The notes: generated by a model not told the origin, from the letters alone. A stretch of DNA of 64,000 nucleotides from Celoporthe dispersa (GCA_016584495.1 WAID01000003.1:6280501-6344500), one strand, 5' to 3'; shown: positions 1 through 12,009, counted from the first letter of the stretch. Numbers and translations are program-made.

Positions 1-3000
1 GGTTGGTCGGGAGGAGGGTGGTGTGGTGAGATAGATAGGACTATGCAGAACAAGAGACTAAGGAGAAGGCGGTGGGAACAGCAAGAAACAAAACTGGTAG
101 GAAGGCACAGCAGCAGGGCAGAGAGAGGGAGGAGAGGAGACCAGAGAGTGGTCGACGAACTGGAACGGAAACGGGCTGGGCTGCTTGGACGACGAAAGAA
201 GACAAGGACAGGCATGCAGGAGGGAAAGAAGGAAGACGTAGAGCGCGAGGAGGCATGCAGGTGTGGTGAGGTGTCTGGCCAAGGGGGTTGTGGCGTGCCG
301 GTATCGTTCTCGGAGGGCGTGTAGGTAGCCAAGCAGCCAACTTGGACACGCTGGGAACGGATTCTGCATGGAGCCCGTAGAGGGCCCGCATGGAAACTGA
401 GCGAAGAGGATAGGCTCCACGCGCGGCCTGGGTGCGCTACGGAGCGAGACCTCAGAGGTGAGATTAGCAATCTCGACTTCTGGAACTGCTGGGGTCTTCC
501 CAGACTCTACACACCCTCCACAGTGCGCAGATGGCCTGGGTGGACTACTTTGCAGGAGGAAGAGGTGTGTGTGAGCGCTGGCTGGGTTGTGTGTCGCCCA
601 CCGTGCTTGCCCTCTGCTGTCCCTGCCCTCGTGGCACCTTTGCGGTAGCCCTCCTCGCCCTGGGCGACCACAGCCCTCCCCCCTGCCCCTTGTCCCCTGG
701 GCGTATGCACACCGTGCGAGGAATGACGCATGTGTGTGGCCCAGCAGGAAAATGACGAGCTTCTCTGGGCCAAGGAGAGGCCACACCCTGGCCGCGGTTC
801 CCTGGGAGCAGGCCAACGCCTATTCGCCGTTGAGCTTAGCGTCCCAGGGATCCAGGCCGCACTAAACCTGTCGGGTCAACGTCTGTCTCTAATTCAGGAC
901 CTGATGGATGGCACACCTGCAGAGAGAGGCGCTGCACTGCGCTCACAAGTTCCCTCACCGCCCACCATGTGCATGCAGGCAGGGCCCCGTCGTGCCTCGA
1001 TGCACACGCAAGTGCACACAAGCGGGAGAGGAGATGGGACGACAAGAAACAGAAAGCATGACCCCAGGTTTGGGTGCATCGTAAGGCATCCCGGGCTAAG
1101 CCCAGAACGTGCCCACTGCCCCCCCCCCCTAACTAACGTCCGTGTGCCTTTGTTGACGCTCGTGTCCCTGAAGAAGAACACGTTCCCAGTGCTGGGGGAC
1201 CCTAACCTCCACCGGATCGGCCCCCAAATTTCCCACCACCCTGGCTCGTACTATGTAGAGAGCTATTGCCCTGCCCTGCCCTGCCCTGCCGCCCGCTCTC
1301 GGGAGAGCTCTCTCTCCCCTCCCTCCCTCTCGTCAGAGGTGCCAGAGCCTTCTCGGCTGAACCCCAGGATTCCACGGCATTCCGTTTCACCAGGACTGTC
1401 ATGCGCCCCCTCATTGGCCCGGAGGCTAAACGAGCCCTCCTTGACATTGCAGGCGACTGCAACCACCCCCAGGGCGAAAGCTTTACCCGCTATGCTCACG
1501 CGAGCCCTTGCCTGCTGTCAAACCGTCTCAGATAGAGAGACGGGCTGACGGATCTCCCATGAGACCCCATGCTTGGGCCGGAATGAAGGTCTCATCATAA
1601 CAGGTGGCCTTGGCGCTGGCCGATATGAGCTGTCCCTGCTTTTTGCTCTGTCGCAATAACAGCAACGGCGTGCAGAGGCGTGCATCGACCGTGTAGACAG
1701 CGGTTGTCCGGGGTGGCTGAGCCTTGGGCGTCTGGAGAGATGCAGGCTGGCGCAGGAACCGCCGGGAAAATCAATAGGAAGAGGCCACGTTTTACCTGTC
1801 AGGCCTGCCAGCGTGACCTTATAGCCGACTCCACAGCAACCTCGTGAACCGCCAATCACGTCAGCCCTGCTATGTCTCTACACAGTAGCAGTGCTACTGC
1901 GGTACGGTATCTCAAATATGTACCTGTGCGGGCCCCGGGATCAGGCCTCGAGGACAGCTGGCTCGTAAGGTGCCCTGAGTGACTGACTCCCTCTCCTTCT
2001 CTTGGAGATCTCAAAAATAGCGATCCGATCTTGGTCGGTCTGCCAAGGCTGTCTGGATTAAGCTCCCAGGCAGGCCGCGTGGGGGGGAGAGGGCCTAAGA
2101 GGCCAGATCGGGAGAAGGGGACAGGCGCCCTCGAGACTTATCAGTCCTCGAGACCAAGTGCATCGCTCCTCGAACCACCGAGGTCACAGGAGGAGGGCAG
2201 AGCAACCCACCCGTACACCATAGGTGGTGGTGGTGCCATACTGTAGCACTATCGCCGTGTCACTGTGCCATGAGCCTGAGATCTGGAGGGCTCCACAGGC
2301 CGGACGTGTCCATCTCAATAGTCATTACGCTATGGCGTATTGCTAATAATTCATCATCTGCCTCGTGACGACCAGAAGAAGCCGAGTTGAGGTGATGGGG
2401 CGGTTGCTCAATTTTCCCCTTTTGGCACGCTCTCGCGCCTGACTGACTGAGGCCCGAGGCCGATGCTCGGGGAGGGACTCTCTTATCTCGACTGCTGGCT
2501 AGACGCTGACCTAGCGGACTGGGTGACTCGCGCTGTAGCCGTTCCTGGGGCCTTGTGCCCTGAGAATATTCTAGCAGATTGTAGATCACGGGAGGCACCT
2601 GAGACGGGCTGGTTCCTGTCTGGATCGTCTCCTGGCTGGTGCCCCCCATCGCATGCGGACAGCCCGTCAGTCTGCGCAACAAAGGGACGGCTCACGACTA
2701 CAGCTAGATCGCGCCTGGCCTCGGTGGCGTCGCGTCAAGATATCAGGCTGCGACGGGCCCCCGGGAAGGGTCGGAGGCAAAGACAAGGGACGGACGAACC
2801 TAGCTGTAGGCGACCAGGCGGCTGAGCGTTACAGGGCTGGACAGTCCGCAGCCAAGCGGCAGCGAATTCTACCTCGGACGCCTTGAGACGGCGGCCTGGC
2901 CTGGCGTTACCAATTGGAGACCTCCTGGCCTCACCATCCATCATCGCCTGGCGCTATCTGGCTGTCCGCGGGTGCGATGGCGGTCATGGTCTTCTCTGGC

Positions 3001-5007
3001 TGTCTTTGTTTTCCTCCCTCCCTTTTTCGGGGGGGTGAGGGGGGGTTGGGTGACCATGTTTTCGTCGCTTGCCCTTTTCGACGACATGCATACGAGATGG
3101 TGTGTAGGCGGGCGCAGACGCAAGGGGCACACCTCGGGGACTGACGACAATCCCCGTCATGCTGCGTGCCTCGTCATAGCAACCCCGCCTGTTGAAACAC
3201 AGACTTGCGTTCCAGCTGTTCAGGCCTAGTTTACTTTTGATAGCTCATATCTGATACCAAATTCCTCATTCGTATATTGATTGTCAGGCTGTTTCCTCTG
3301 CTTTTTTTTAAAAAAAAATTAATATAATTATTATTCCAAGTCACGCCCCGAGGGTTGCCACCAAAATGCGGGACGGTGTGTGGTACAAGCCCCGGCGAGG
3401 TCGACATCGAGGGAAGGGTTCGGCTGCTGCTGCTGCCATTCGCTGCCATTTGACGCAGGCGTGCTGCAGTAGCTTGATGCCGTCCTGATACCGCCCTTGG
3501 CTTGGAGGGTTGAAACCGTAGCGACGCGGCAGCCACAGACAGAGGGATGTTGGGGCAAGTTCTCGCGAATCGCCCGCCCGCCGACGGTTGCTCTGCTGCA
3601 TGAGTGGGTGGAACGATAGTCAACCGTGTGCTGTACTGTAGTATCACAACGGTGCTGTGGTGTGCTATGGTGGTATTGGACAGAAACTAGCGGCAATGCG
3701 GTGGGCAGATGTCCTACCCATCGTCTGGCCACCTTGTTTTCGAAATCCATGGAACCGCGCGCAGCACCCGCGCCACCTGTGAAGCGGTCTGCTGCACGGC
3801 GCGACATGCATAAGGATACCACCTTGGGCCTTCAGCGAAAGTCCTCTTGGCGATCGCGACGGAGGGCACGAGGGCACGGAGCACGGCATGAACCGTCCCC
3901 TCTCACAGCAGCCACTAGATCATGGTGTCTTTTCCCCTCTGGCGATCGCATGTTGATGCTGCTGGAATGCAACCGGACCTAGCCGGAGCTGCCGCACGGT
4001 TGTTTCATGAGAGGTGAGGCTTGTAACCTAGGTGTGACGTTGGATCTGTTATTGTTATTGTTGATGTTGATGTTGTTGTCGACACGTGTGCTTGCTGTTT
4101 CTCCTCTTGCCGAGACGAATCTCCATCGGCCAGCACCTCTGATGGAGCATGTCGGAAGATTCGTAAAGAGCGTGCATGCAGTCAAGACCCGGAGAGGGTA
4201 GGAGGGGGGGCGGGGGTGGGGTCCTCCCAGGGCCTCTTCAGTGGGCTCTCAGGGCATTATAGTGGGCACCCGGGCAGAACCAGGCCAGGATACCCAGGGT
4301 GTTTAGGCGCCTCTGCGTACTACGTACAGTGGTGAATGGGTGAGGTGGTGCCCAGGTGCCCGCCGCACGGATCAGGGGCAGGCCTCACCGCAATTTTCGT
4401 CCACCAAACCTAACCCACCGACGAGCGTCCTTGGAAGGAGGAATACGTCCCTAGTCGCTTCCAACAACAACCACCCACCACCACCACCCCATAGCTTCCT
4501 TAGCCACCTCAATTATGCAGTGAGCAATGCAGGCACGAACAGAAATTTTCTTCTCCTTAGCTCGTTGCTTTTGACAGCCCTGTACGAGAAAATTCTTCCT
4601 GTCCAGCTGCTAGTCCGTCGTCACCCAAGGCATTCTTTCTCCGGCAGGTCAGCTCTCTTCACCGCTTGGTTTCTTCACCTGCCCTGCAGGTTATAGATCT
4701 CTTGATGATCATTATTATTATTATTTTCTTCCTTCTTTTTCCTGCATGAGGACCTGGACGCCCGGACGCCTGAACGCCTTGCATAAACGGGAACCCCAGC
4801 AGCACCACAAGCGCGAACCTCCAGCGCGTTCCAGATTGGTCTTTTTGTGTCTCGGCAGCTAAATCCCTCGACCGGATTGCCTTGGTCAGAACGCAGACTC
4901 TCCCCCCTACCCGTGAAGATCGCCTGGTCTTTTGGAGGGACGAGTGAGGAGCCGGTGCGCCTTCGACCTTGACCTGTACAAGCGCAAGCAGGCGCGCTGC
5001 CACCGCC
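1..5007. other. Intergenic/unassigned DNA, no supportable gene
   Basis: About 5 kb upstream of UTR4. Several open frames of 100–270 codons occur on both strands but none shows a recognisable domain, a plausible splice pattern or a conserved motif, and they overlap one another. The DNA holds C- and G-homopolymers (1119–1128, 3029–3046), a perfect T8/A8-type palindrome near 3303–3318 inside a short AT-rich spacer, and TTG/TTA trinucleotide-rich stretches near 4050–4080 and 4708–4728. The last few hundred bases are probably the UTR4 promoter and leader. Confidence 0.55.
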
Positions 5008-6780
5008 ATGGCTGAGGATCTAGACTCTGTTAGGGTCATCCTGTTAGACATAGGTAAGCAACCGTCTGTCCAATGGAGGGAGGGAGAGAGGAAGAGAGAG
5101 AGGGGGGGGGTGAGGTGTTGCTGCACTCACCTGTCCGGGCTGTTCACGCCGCCAACGCCAGCATGCCGGCGAGTGACAACAAGAAGCACCAAGGAGGGAT
5201 GCTCCACTACCCACCACCGCCTTGCATAACCTCAACCACCATTTTCCCATGCCGTCCCGTCAGTCACCGGTCTCCACGTCTCTTGTCCAAGGCCTCAAGG
5301 CCTCATGACTTTCCGGATGCGTGCTTGTGCGCTTCAGAGTGTCCACTTACCTGCGTCCACCTCCGCGTCGTGGAGCCTCCCTCGTTGTCCCCGGGGCTCC
5401 TCCTGGTCCCGAGACGTGTTGCTGCATGAACCTGAACGGATTGGCTGATCATTGGGTTTTTTTTTTCTTTGCAGAGGGGACTGTCTGTTCCATCTCATTC
5501 GTCCACGATGTTCTGGTAAGGGAGATCTCCCTTTTTTGTTTTATTTATTTTAGCCCCTGTTCCTGGAGCCCGTCGCGTGTTATCTTCGTGCTACTTGGCC
5601 AGCCTGCGTACGCTGGCGATGCGGTGCTACGCTGTCCGGAACCCGAAGCGTCAATCAGGCCTATGGGATCGCACCAATCCCTGCCGTGCGTCCCGCCCAA
5701 GTGGTGCCTCAGGTTATGTTGTCGTGGCCTATCAACAGACGTGCTTCTGCTATCGCGCAGCATTACGTACCAGGCAGGCATCCTGATTCAGAACATGTCG
5801 ATCAGGAGGACGAAAACAACAGACGGAAAACACACGCAATCGATCTGTCGATTTAAGTTGGTGGCCCGGAAGGGGGGGGGTGTGGGAGAAGCCGTCCCGC
5901 CGGACCTCACCATTGGGTGGGTTTTTGCTGCAGAAGGCCATCGTCTCATAGGATTCGCCCCGTCAGGTTTGGTTTCATGGAAGTGACGTCTCTTCACCTC
6001 CATGCGACGAAAGGCAAGTGCTTACCAAACCTCGACGGGCCATCGCATTGATGGTTCCATCTCGTGTCGAGGAGCCGAGAGCTGTTCATGCTTTTGACGT
6101 CAATCCGCGAGCGGACTCTCGAGACTAATAATACCACACCCAGTTCCCATACGCCCTTGAAGCCCTCCCATCCACCCTGGAGACACAATGGGATCACCCT
6201 TCCTTTGCTCCTTATAGAGAGGCCTTCCCACCGGAGCACCGGACCTCCCCCTCCGCGCTCCGGGCGCACGTCGCGGACCTGATGAGCCGGGATGTCAAGA
6301 TTGCCTACCTTAAGAATCTACAAGGTTACCTGTGGGAACACGGTTATGCGAGCGGTGCCCTCAAGGCGCCGCTGTTCGCAGACGTGCCGTCCAGGTTCCC
6401 GGCGTGGAAGGCAAAGGGCATCGAGATCATGATCTACTCGTCGGGATCTGTTCCCGCGCAGAAGCTGCTGTTCAGACACACCGATGCTGCAGAGTTCGGT
6501 GACGGGGGCGACCTGACGCCCATGATCGCTGATTACTTTGACACCGTGAATGCAGGCCTGAAGACGGAGGTGGAGAGCTACCAGAAGATCGCCGGGAAAC
6601 ATGACAGGTTTTCTGCGGGGGAGTGGCTGTTTCTGAGCGACAATGTCAGGGGAGGTCGAGGCGGCAAAGGCGGCTGGGATGAGGAGTTTCGTGGTGCAGA
6701 GGCCTGGGAATGCTGATCTGCCTGACGGCACGGAGGAGAGGCATAGGGTCATACACAGCTTCGCTGAAATTGCCCTATAG
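5008..6780 (+). CDS. UTR4: Enolase-phosphatase E1 (methionine salvage), frame-broken
   Basis: HAD-superfamily enolase-phosphatase E1, which converts 2,3-diketo-5-methylthiopentyl-1-phosphate to the acireductone in the methionine salvage pathway in the cytosol. Three exons are inferred: 5008–5053, 5475–5515 and 6144–6780. Exon 1 runs into exon 2 as LLDIEGTVCSISFVHDVL, which carries HAD motif I (DxEGT). Exon 3 continues FPYALEALP, then motif II (IYSSGS), the Lys of motif III (PKTE-like KTEVESY) and motif IV (FLSDN). After LSDNVR an extra base in the G4 run 6649–6652 breaks the frame. In the next frame the expected C-terminus (EVEAAKAAGMRSFVVQRPGN…HRVIHSFAEI) follows to TAG at 6778–6780. With that base discounted the protein is 240 residues, normal for the fungal family. 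Intron 2 (628 nt) is unusually long. Confidence 0.9.
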
Positions 6781-7106
6781 GTGGCTGATCAGCTGTGGTC
6801 GTCGAGGATCGCCGTGAGCGCCAGTGCGGTGTGTTGCATCCTCCAGCGAACGAGCGTTCAGACGGACAGGTTATCGACGTCAATGGCCTCGCAAAAGCAA
6901 GATCGCAGCAATTGAATTTGATTGTGACACCGTCGCATCACCCTCTCACCCAAGACCCTTGGTTCCGACACCCCCTGGCCCATACTACAAACTATGCCGA
7001 GTCCCGCGTGACTAAGCAGAGCACGTACACATCAACGTGCCTCGGCTCAGTTCCCACGACTTCAGACTCCCCAACATGTTCATGTATGTAATGTGACGCT
7101 TTCGAG
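6781..7106. other. Intergenic, UTR4 3' end to dehydrogenase promoter
   Basis: A 326-base spacer between two genes on the same strand. No gene seen; presumably the UTR4 3' untranslated region and the dehydrogenase promoter. Confidence 0.5.
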
Positions 7107-8742
7107 ATGAGTCCAAAATTCGATAGGCACACGACGGGCACAGAGGTCGCTGAGGCCTTCAAGGACCAAATCCGGGGAAAGACTGGTGAGTCTCGTCTTG
7201 ATCTTCCGTCAGCACTGCCGTGCGTCGTCCCCAGCCCACCACGAGAGATCGCCGGTCACCTGTACAACCTGACTGAGTTCCAATTCGCCAACCACTTCAC
7301 TTGTGCTCCCCCCTCCCCCCAGCTTCCTGCACATGCAGATGAGCACGGACGACCATGGAACCTCCTTCGGTAGACGTTGCGGACCGTATCTACCGCCGTA
7401 TCCTGAGAAGGGGGAGAAGAAGCAGAAGGAGAAAGAAGGCTGACACAGCGTTCGAGTGCAGTCCTCGTAACCGGTCCATCCCCTGGGTCCATTGGCGAAG
7501 CCACGGCTCTCGCCATCGCTCGCCAGCAGCCCGCGCTGCTGATCTTGGCTGGGCGCACACCTGCGAAGCTCGACGCCGTTGCTACTAGCTGCCGCAAGGT
7601 GGCGGCCAGTAATGCTCACACTGTAAGCAGCTAGTTAGTGATCTCCTTGCTTCAACCGGTCCCCAGAGGCCTGGAGTGCCCCTGTTTGGAACATGGGAAG
7701 CGATGAGTCTAGTTGTCCTGATTACTGCTTGGATACCCACAGACGAAGGCTTCGAGTCAAAAGAATGGTATAGGCACGGCAGTCAAGACCGTCCAGGTCG
7801 ATCTCCTCTCGCTCGCGTCCGTCCGGTCTGCAGCAGGCGAGATCAGTGCTCTTACAGACCGTCTGGATGTTCTCGTCAACAATGCCGGGATCAGCACCGC
7901 TGTCCTGCGATATTCGAGGGAGGGCATCGAATCTCACTTCGCAACAAACCACCTGGGCCCATTCCTGCTCACCAAGCTCCTCGTCCCTTTACTACTGCGC
8001 GCCAGTCCCGGCGCCCGTGTGGTCAACGTGTCTAGTAGCGCACACTGGATCTCACCCGTGCGCTTCAGCGACATCAATTTCGAAAATGAGGTTGATGGGC
8101 CCAAGAAGGGTCAGATAGACCTTCCCAAGCACGAGAGGCCGCACCCGAAGAACCCTGCTTGGACTATGGCCCGCTCAGCGGATGGTTTCCCCTGGCACTG
8201 TTGCATACGGCCAGAGCAAGACGGCGAACGTTCTTTTCACCGTCGCGCTGAAGCAGCGCTTGGCAGGCCAAGGGATCGAAGCTCTGGCTTTGCACCCTGG
8301 AGGTGAGCTGATTGTTTGCTCTGTGTTGAATGTCCCATCATACATCAGACTTGACGATCTGGTGTCCTCCGGTGCTAATGCTTCCCCATGACCTAAGAAA
8401 TCCATTCGAATCTGGGCGACGAACTCTCTCCAGAGTTCAAACACGAGATCAAAATGTGGCCGGCCCACCGATTTAAGACTCTAGACCAGGGATGTGCGAC
8501 AACTCTCGTTGCTGCGTTCGACCCTGAGCTCTCTGGTGAGTGCTGACCCATGGCAGCCAGGCTGCCTTCTGAACGAAATATGTCTCTAACTTCTAGCAGG
8601 CACACAACATGTCTACCTACAGAATTGTCAAGCCGACCGCCCCGCTCGTTGGGCCGACGATCCAGACATGGCAGAACAGCTCTGGCAGTTGAGCGAGCAG
8701 TTGGTGAACGAGTCATCGACCCTGCCAGTAAGCAAATTGTAG
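7107..8742 (+). CDS. Short-chain dehydrogenase/reductase (RDH/WWOX-like), frame-broken
   Basis: NAD(P)-dependent oxidoreductase of the classical SDR fold, resembling fungal retinol-dehydrogenase/WW-domain-oxidoreductase-like proteins; the substrate cannot be inferred. Exons: 7107–7185, 7462–7622, 7743–8302, 8398–8535, and 8597 (or 8600)–8742. Visible motifs in order are the cofactor loop VLVTGPSPGSIGEA, the NNAG motif in DVLVNNAGI, the catalytic Ser region VVNVSSSAH, the catalytic YGQSK (YxxxK), and LHPGEIHSNLG near the substrate loop. All introns have GT–AG borders and matching phases. YGQSK lies in a frame shifted by one from the upstream part of exon 3; an extra base near 8184–8194 would explain it. 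With that discounted the protein is about 360 residues, usual for the family. The last intron has a tandem acceptor (TAGCAG), so one residue may be optional. Confidence 0.85.
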
Positions 8743-9078
8743 CGGGTGGTTATTCTTGATAACGAGGGCGCGAGTAATGCCTAGGACTTCGATCCACTCG
8801 AGCAGTGCCGTAGTAACAATTGCAACCATCGATCCGACTATCCAGCCATGTGATGTGACCTTGAGGATCTTGACCGTGAGAGCAGGGGCCGGAAGCCTAC
8901 ACAGCTCCCAGAAGCCAGCACGGGCTGTCTACAGCGAAGACCGAGCATCAGGCCTCAGTCTCTCGAGATCATGGCGCCTGCTTTGATTGGATGTGCCGCG
9001 AGTCAATCCGCAGACAACTAGAGACTGAGCATGTTCTGGACCTGGCGTTGGTGTGTAGTCTTCTGCACACGCCCGAAT
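8743..9078. other. Convergent 3' spacer
   Basis: A 336-base spacer between the convergent dehydrogenase and BMT2 genes. No gene seen; it should hold both 3' untranslated regions. Confidence 0.5.
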
Positions 9079-10000
9079 TCATCCAATGGGGGTTGGCGAG
9101 TTGAGAACGATCGCAAAGTTATTTCTGGATGCGCCTGAGCGCAGTTCTCGTTTGGCAAACGCCATGGCGCCGCCAAGGAGAGGGGGCTGCTCGGCAGTCC
9201 GCTTGAACAAATAGTAGACGAGCTTTGAAGTCATCTTGGACCTTATCATTTCGTAGCCGAGAGACGCCAAGATGGCATTGAGCTTGTCTTGGTCCAGATA
9301 ACGAGAATTGGTGACACACGGTGCGGGCAGGACGAGGAACAGGCTGGGGAAGAATGGTCTCAGCTCTGCCTCCGTCCCATCTCTGAAGCAGGTCGACATG
9401 CGCAGGAAGTCTAGCGTGCGGAGTAGCATATCGCCACGGCCTTTGGGTTCCGGGACAAAGTTGAGCACAAGTGATAGGCTGATGATGTCAAATCTCTCGG
9501 CATTGTCCTTTGGTAGGGGCCGTTCCATGAAGTCCTGTTGGAGGATGCCTTCACCTTGACTGTTCAAGTCGATGCGCTCGATGTCGAAGTGCCCGCTGCG
9601 GGAGCAGGCGTTGGTGATACTGAGTGCCCCGATCTCTAGCATACGCAGACGTTGTGGTTCTTGGCTTGTGCTCGTCGCCTCCAGGATAGATTCGGCGGTG
9701 AGATTCAGCCATTCCATCAAGACTCTCGAGCTGTCACCTCCCCGGTCGTTTCTCTGGCCCTGAAGGCTTGCCTGTTGATATCTCTCGAGACCACCAAGAG
9801 AGGCGATCTCTGCTGCTATCTTGGCCTCGGTCGCTTTGTCGCCATTCCGAGCCGCCTGCCTTTTCCGTTTCTCCAAGTGGTGAATGTTGTTGATCAGCGT
9901 CCGGGTGGCTTGCCTGGAGATTGATTTCGGCTTCTGAACGACAGGCGGGCGTCCTGCTGCCAATCTGAGCTTGGGCTTCTTTTTTCTTGTTGGCTCCCAT
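9079..10000 (-). CDS. BMT2: 25S rRNA adenine-N1-methyltransferase Bmt2, frame-broken at N-terminus
   Basis: SAM-dependent nucleolar methyltransferase; the yeast family member makes m1A2142 in 25S rRNA. A single exon reads from TGA (9079–9081) upstream through VLPAPCVTNSRYLD, ISLSLVLNFVP, DFMERPLPKD, ERIDLNSQ and the SAM-binding LEIGALS, all characteristic of the family, to AAGRPPVVQKPK. The conserved N-terminal stretch begins in a different frame: ATG at 9998–10000 gives MGANKKK, and removing one base of the A6 run (T6 at 9980–9985 on the top strand) joins it to KKPKLRLAAGRPP. With that discounted the length is 306 residues, as expected. The gene is divergent to RPL25 across 311 bp, so the pair may share a promoter and ribosome-biogenesis regulation. 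Confidence 0.9.
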
Positions 10001-10311
10001 GCTGGCTGCGATATATTTCGTTGAAGAAGCGGTAAAGTTCATTCTTACTCGAGGGCTGTACAAGTTTGTCCGAGAAATGCTTATGTAAGGTTGCTGAGCG
10101 AAGTGGGGTGTCCTCACTAGCACATTTCTCACCACTTGAGAGACACGTGATGTACTAACTGAATCGGGGATACCAGGCCAAAAAAAAATCAACGGTGGGC
10201 ACACCAAAATCTAGCATCTTTGCCTTGTTCTTCTTTCCTGTTACAACCACCCAGCTCAACCGACAACCCCGAATTCAACGACGCACCACCATCACCCGCA
10301 GAGAATTCGAG
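10001..10311. promoter_or_regulatory. Bidirectional promoter BMT2 / RPL25
   Basis: A 311-bp intergenic space separates the divergent start codons of BMT2 and RPL25. It contains an A9 tract at 10180–10188 and pyrimidine-rich, C/A-rich leader sequence directly before the RPL25 start, as is common in highly transcribed fungal ribosomal protein genes. No specific factor site was identified; the shared-promoter role is inferred from geometry. Confidence 0.55.
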
Positions 10312-11174
10312 ATGGCTCCTTCTAAGACAGGTTCGACACCCTGATGCGATTCTTACACTCGAAAGATCGAGCTCGAAAAAGATGAAGTTGCGCACGCTTT
10401 CAACCTGAGGGTCAGGCCGAGGTCGACCGTTTGTCGCCTACCCTAGGGCAAACGCGGACGACGACGACCTCGACGACCTAGACACCAGGCGACGATGCGA
10501 TGCATTCCAGCAGCAGCAGACTTTGCGAGTTCTTTCACCGCAGAAAGGGCGATTGCTGATGCGTCATGTTTTGATCAGGTACCAAGGGCAAGGCCGGCTC
10601 CAAGAAGGCCAAGGATGCCGCCAAGGCTGCTCTGAAGGGTGTAAGTGACTGACAATGCAGCGCATGCCGTGATGGACACTGTAGGCCTTTCGCCCTGGAG
10701 CTCTATCGCTAACCTGTCTCCTTTCCACCAGGTCCACTCCCACAAGAAGGCCAAGGCCAGAACCTCGACCTCCTTCCGCCGCCCCAAGACCCTCGTCCTG
10801 GCCCGCGACCCCAAGTACCCTCGCAAGGCCATCCACCACGAGCCCCGCTTGGATGAGCACAAGATCATCGTCCACCCTCTCAACACCGAGTCCGCCATGA
10901 AGAAGATCGAGGAGAACAACACCCTTGTCTTCATCGTGGACGTCAAGGCCAACAAGGCCCAGATCAAGGCCGCCCTGAAGAAGCTGTACGATATTGACAC
11001 TGTCAAGATCAACACCCTGATCCGGTATGTGGCATATCGTTTCTCAAATAGTCCGAGACGAGCTCAGCTGCTGACATACATAATAGCCCTGATGGCTCCA
11101 AGAAGGCCTACGCCCGCCTGACCCCTGACGTTGATGCTCTCGACATCGCCGCCACCAAGCTGGCTCTCGTCTAA
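10312..11174 (+). CDS. RPL25: 60S ribosomal protein L25 (uL23)
   Basis: Large-subunit ribosomal protein uL23, near the peptide exit tunnel and the docking site for nascent-chain factors. Four exons: 10312–10330 (MAPSKTG), 10579–10640, 10732–11024 and 11087–11174, giving 153 residues. The basic N-terminal extension (KGKAGSKKAKDAAKAALKG) is followed by the conserved globular part: TSTSFRRPKTL, YPRKAIHHEPRLDEHKIIVHP, and NTLVFIVDVKANKAQIK, ending AYARLTPDVDALDIAATKLALV. All splice sites are GT–AG and the frame is intact. An early intron splitting a tiny first exon is typical of fungal ribosomal protein genes. It is convergent with TIM8. Confidence 0.96.
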
Positions 11175-11632
11175 GCGCTCCCGTGTAGGGGAGTTCATGG
11201 GTTTTCGGCAAAAATTCTGGAGGGGTTACGGACACAAGGGAAATGAATGATTTTCGGGCATTCAAACGGCGTCAAACAGGATTTCGAGGAGCTCTTGATA
11301 CCAATGGAATGAATTGACAAGTCCTCATCCTGCCCCCAATGCATAACACCTCCATATGTGACCTGCCCATGCCCTTGCTGTATCGAGAGGAGATGTATTT
11401 ACACACAAGTAAAAATGTAGTTCAACCTGTGATGTCCCAGAACGCCTTCCATGTATGTTACGGCAATTTCCAGCTCTCCTTGAGCGACCGCAGCATCCAT
11501 CCGGGCTCCTGGAAGTAAACCACTGCCGCGCGGGACCCGCGCCCCCGTCAAGGCTGTCCAATATCATGTGCATGTCGTCGCCACAGGTCGTCCCGTCTAC
11601 CGTACCTCGTCCTCATCCGCATGCTTTCGCAT
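11175..11632. other. Convergent 3' spacer RPL25 / TIM8
   Basis: A 458-base spacer between convergent genes. No gene seen; it should hold both 3' untranslated regions. Confidence 0.55.
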
Positions 11633-12009
11633 CTAGCCCTGGCGCATACCCTGCAGATGCTTGACAGCCAGCATGCTCGCATCCATGAACCGGTCCACGC
11701 AGTTGGCCAGGCACGCCTGCTCGCCCCCATCCAGCGCATTGCTCCTGATCGATCCCGTGATACATTTCTTGAAACACATCTCCGTCAGGTCGTGCGACCC
11801 TATATTATTATTTTCATATCTGTCAGCACCAGGGGAGTGAGAACAGGGGGCAGTCGGTAGGTCGCGTGGGCAGGAGGGAGAGGAGGCGGCGGCGTACGCT
11901 GCTGGATCTGAGCCTTCTGCTGCTCGTTGTTGATGAACTGTCGCAGCTCCTGCTTATCCTTGGGGCTGAGCCGGTCGAGGTCGGCCTGGTCGAACGAGGT
12001 GGAGTCCAT
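11633..12009 (-). CDS. TIM8: Mitochondrial intermembrane-space chaperone Tim8
   Basis: Small TIM chaperone which, with Tim13, escorts membrane proteins such as Tim23 across the intermembrane space. Two exons: 12009–11898 (MDSTSFDQADLDRLSPKDKQ… to QIQQ) and 11799–11633 (…SHDLTEMCFKKCITG… to HLQGMRQG), joined by a 98-nt intron with GTACGC donor and TATAG acceptor. The twin CX3C motif is present as CFKKC and CLANC, 16 residues apart, followed by VDRFMDAS and the C-terminal helix. The 92-residue length matches the family (87–95) and the frame is intact. Confidence 0.95.

Noticed and set aside
730..1548. 272-codon open frame on the plus strand
   Set aside because: Overlaps equally long frames on the other strand, no recognisable motif, and composition follows local CT-rich DNA.
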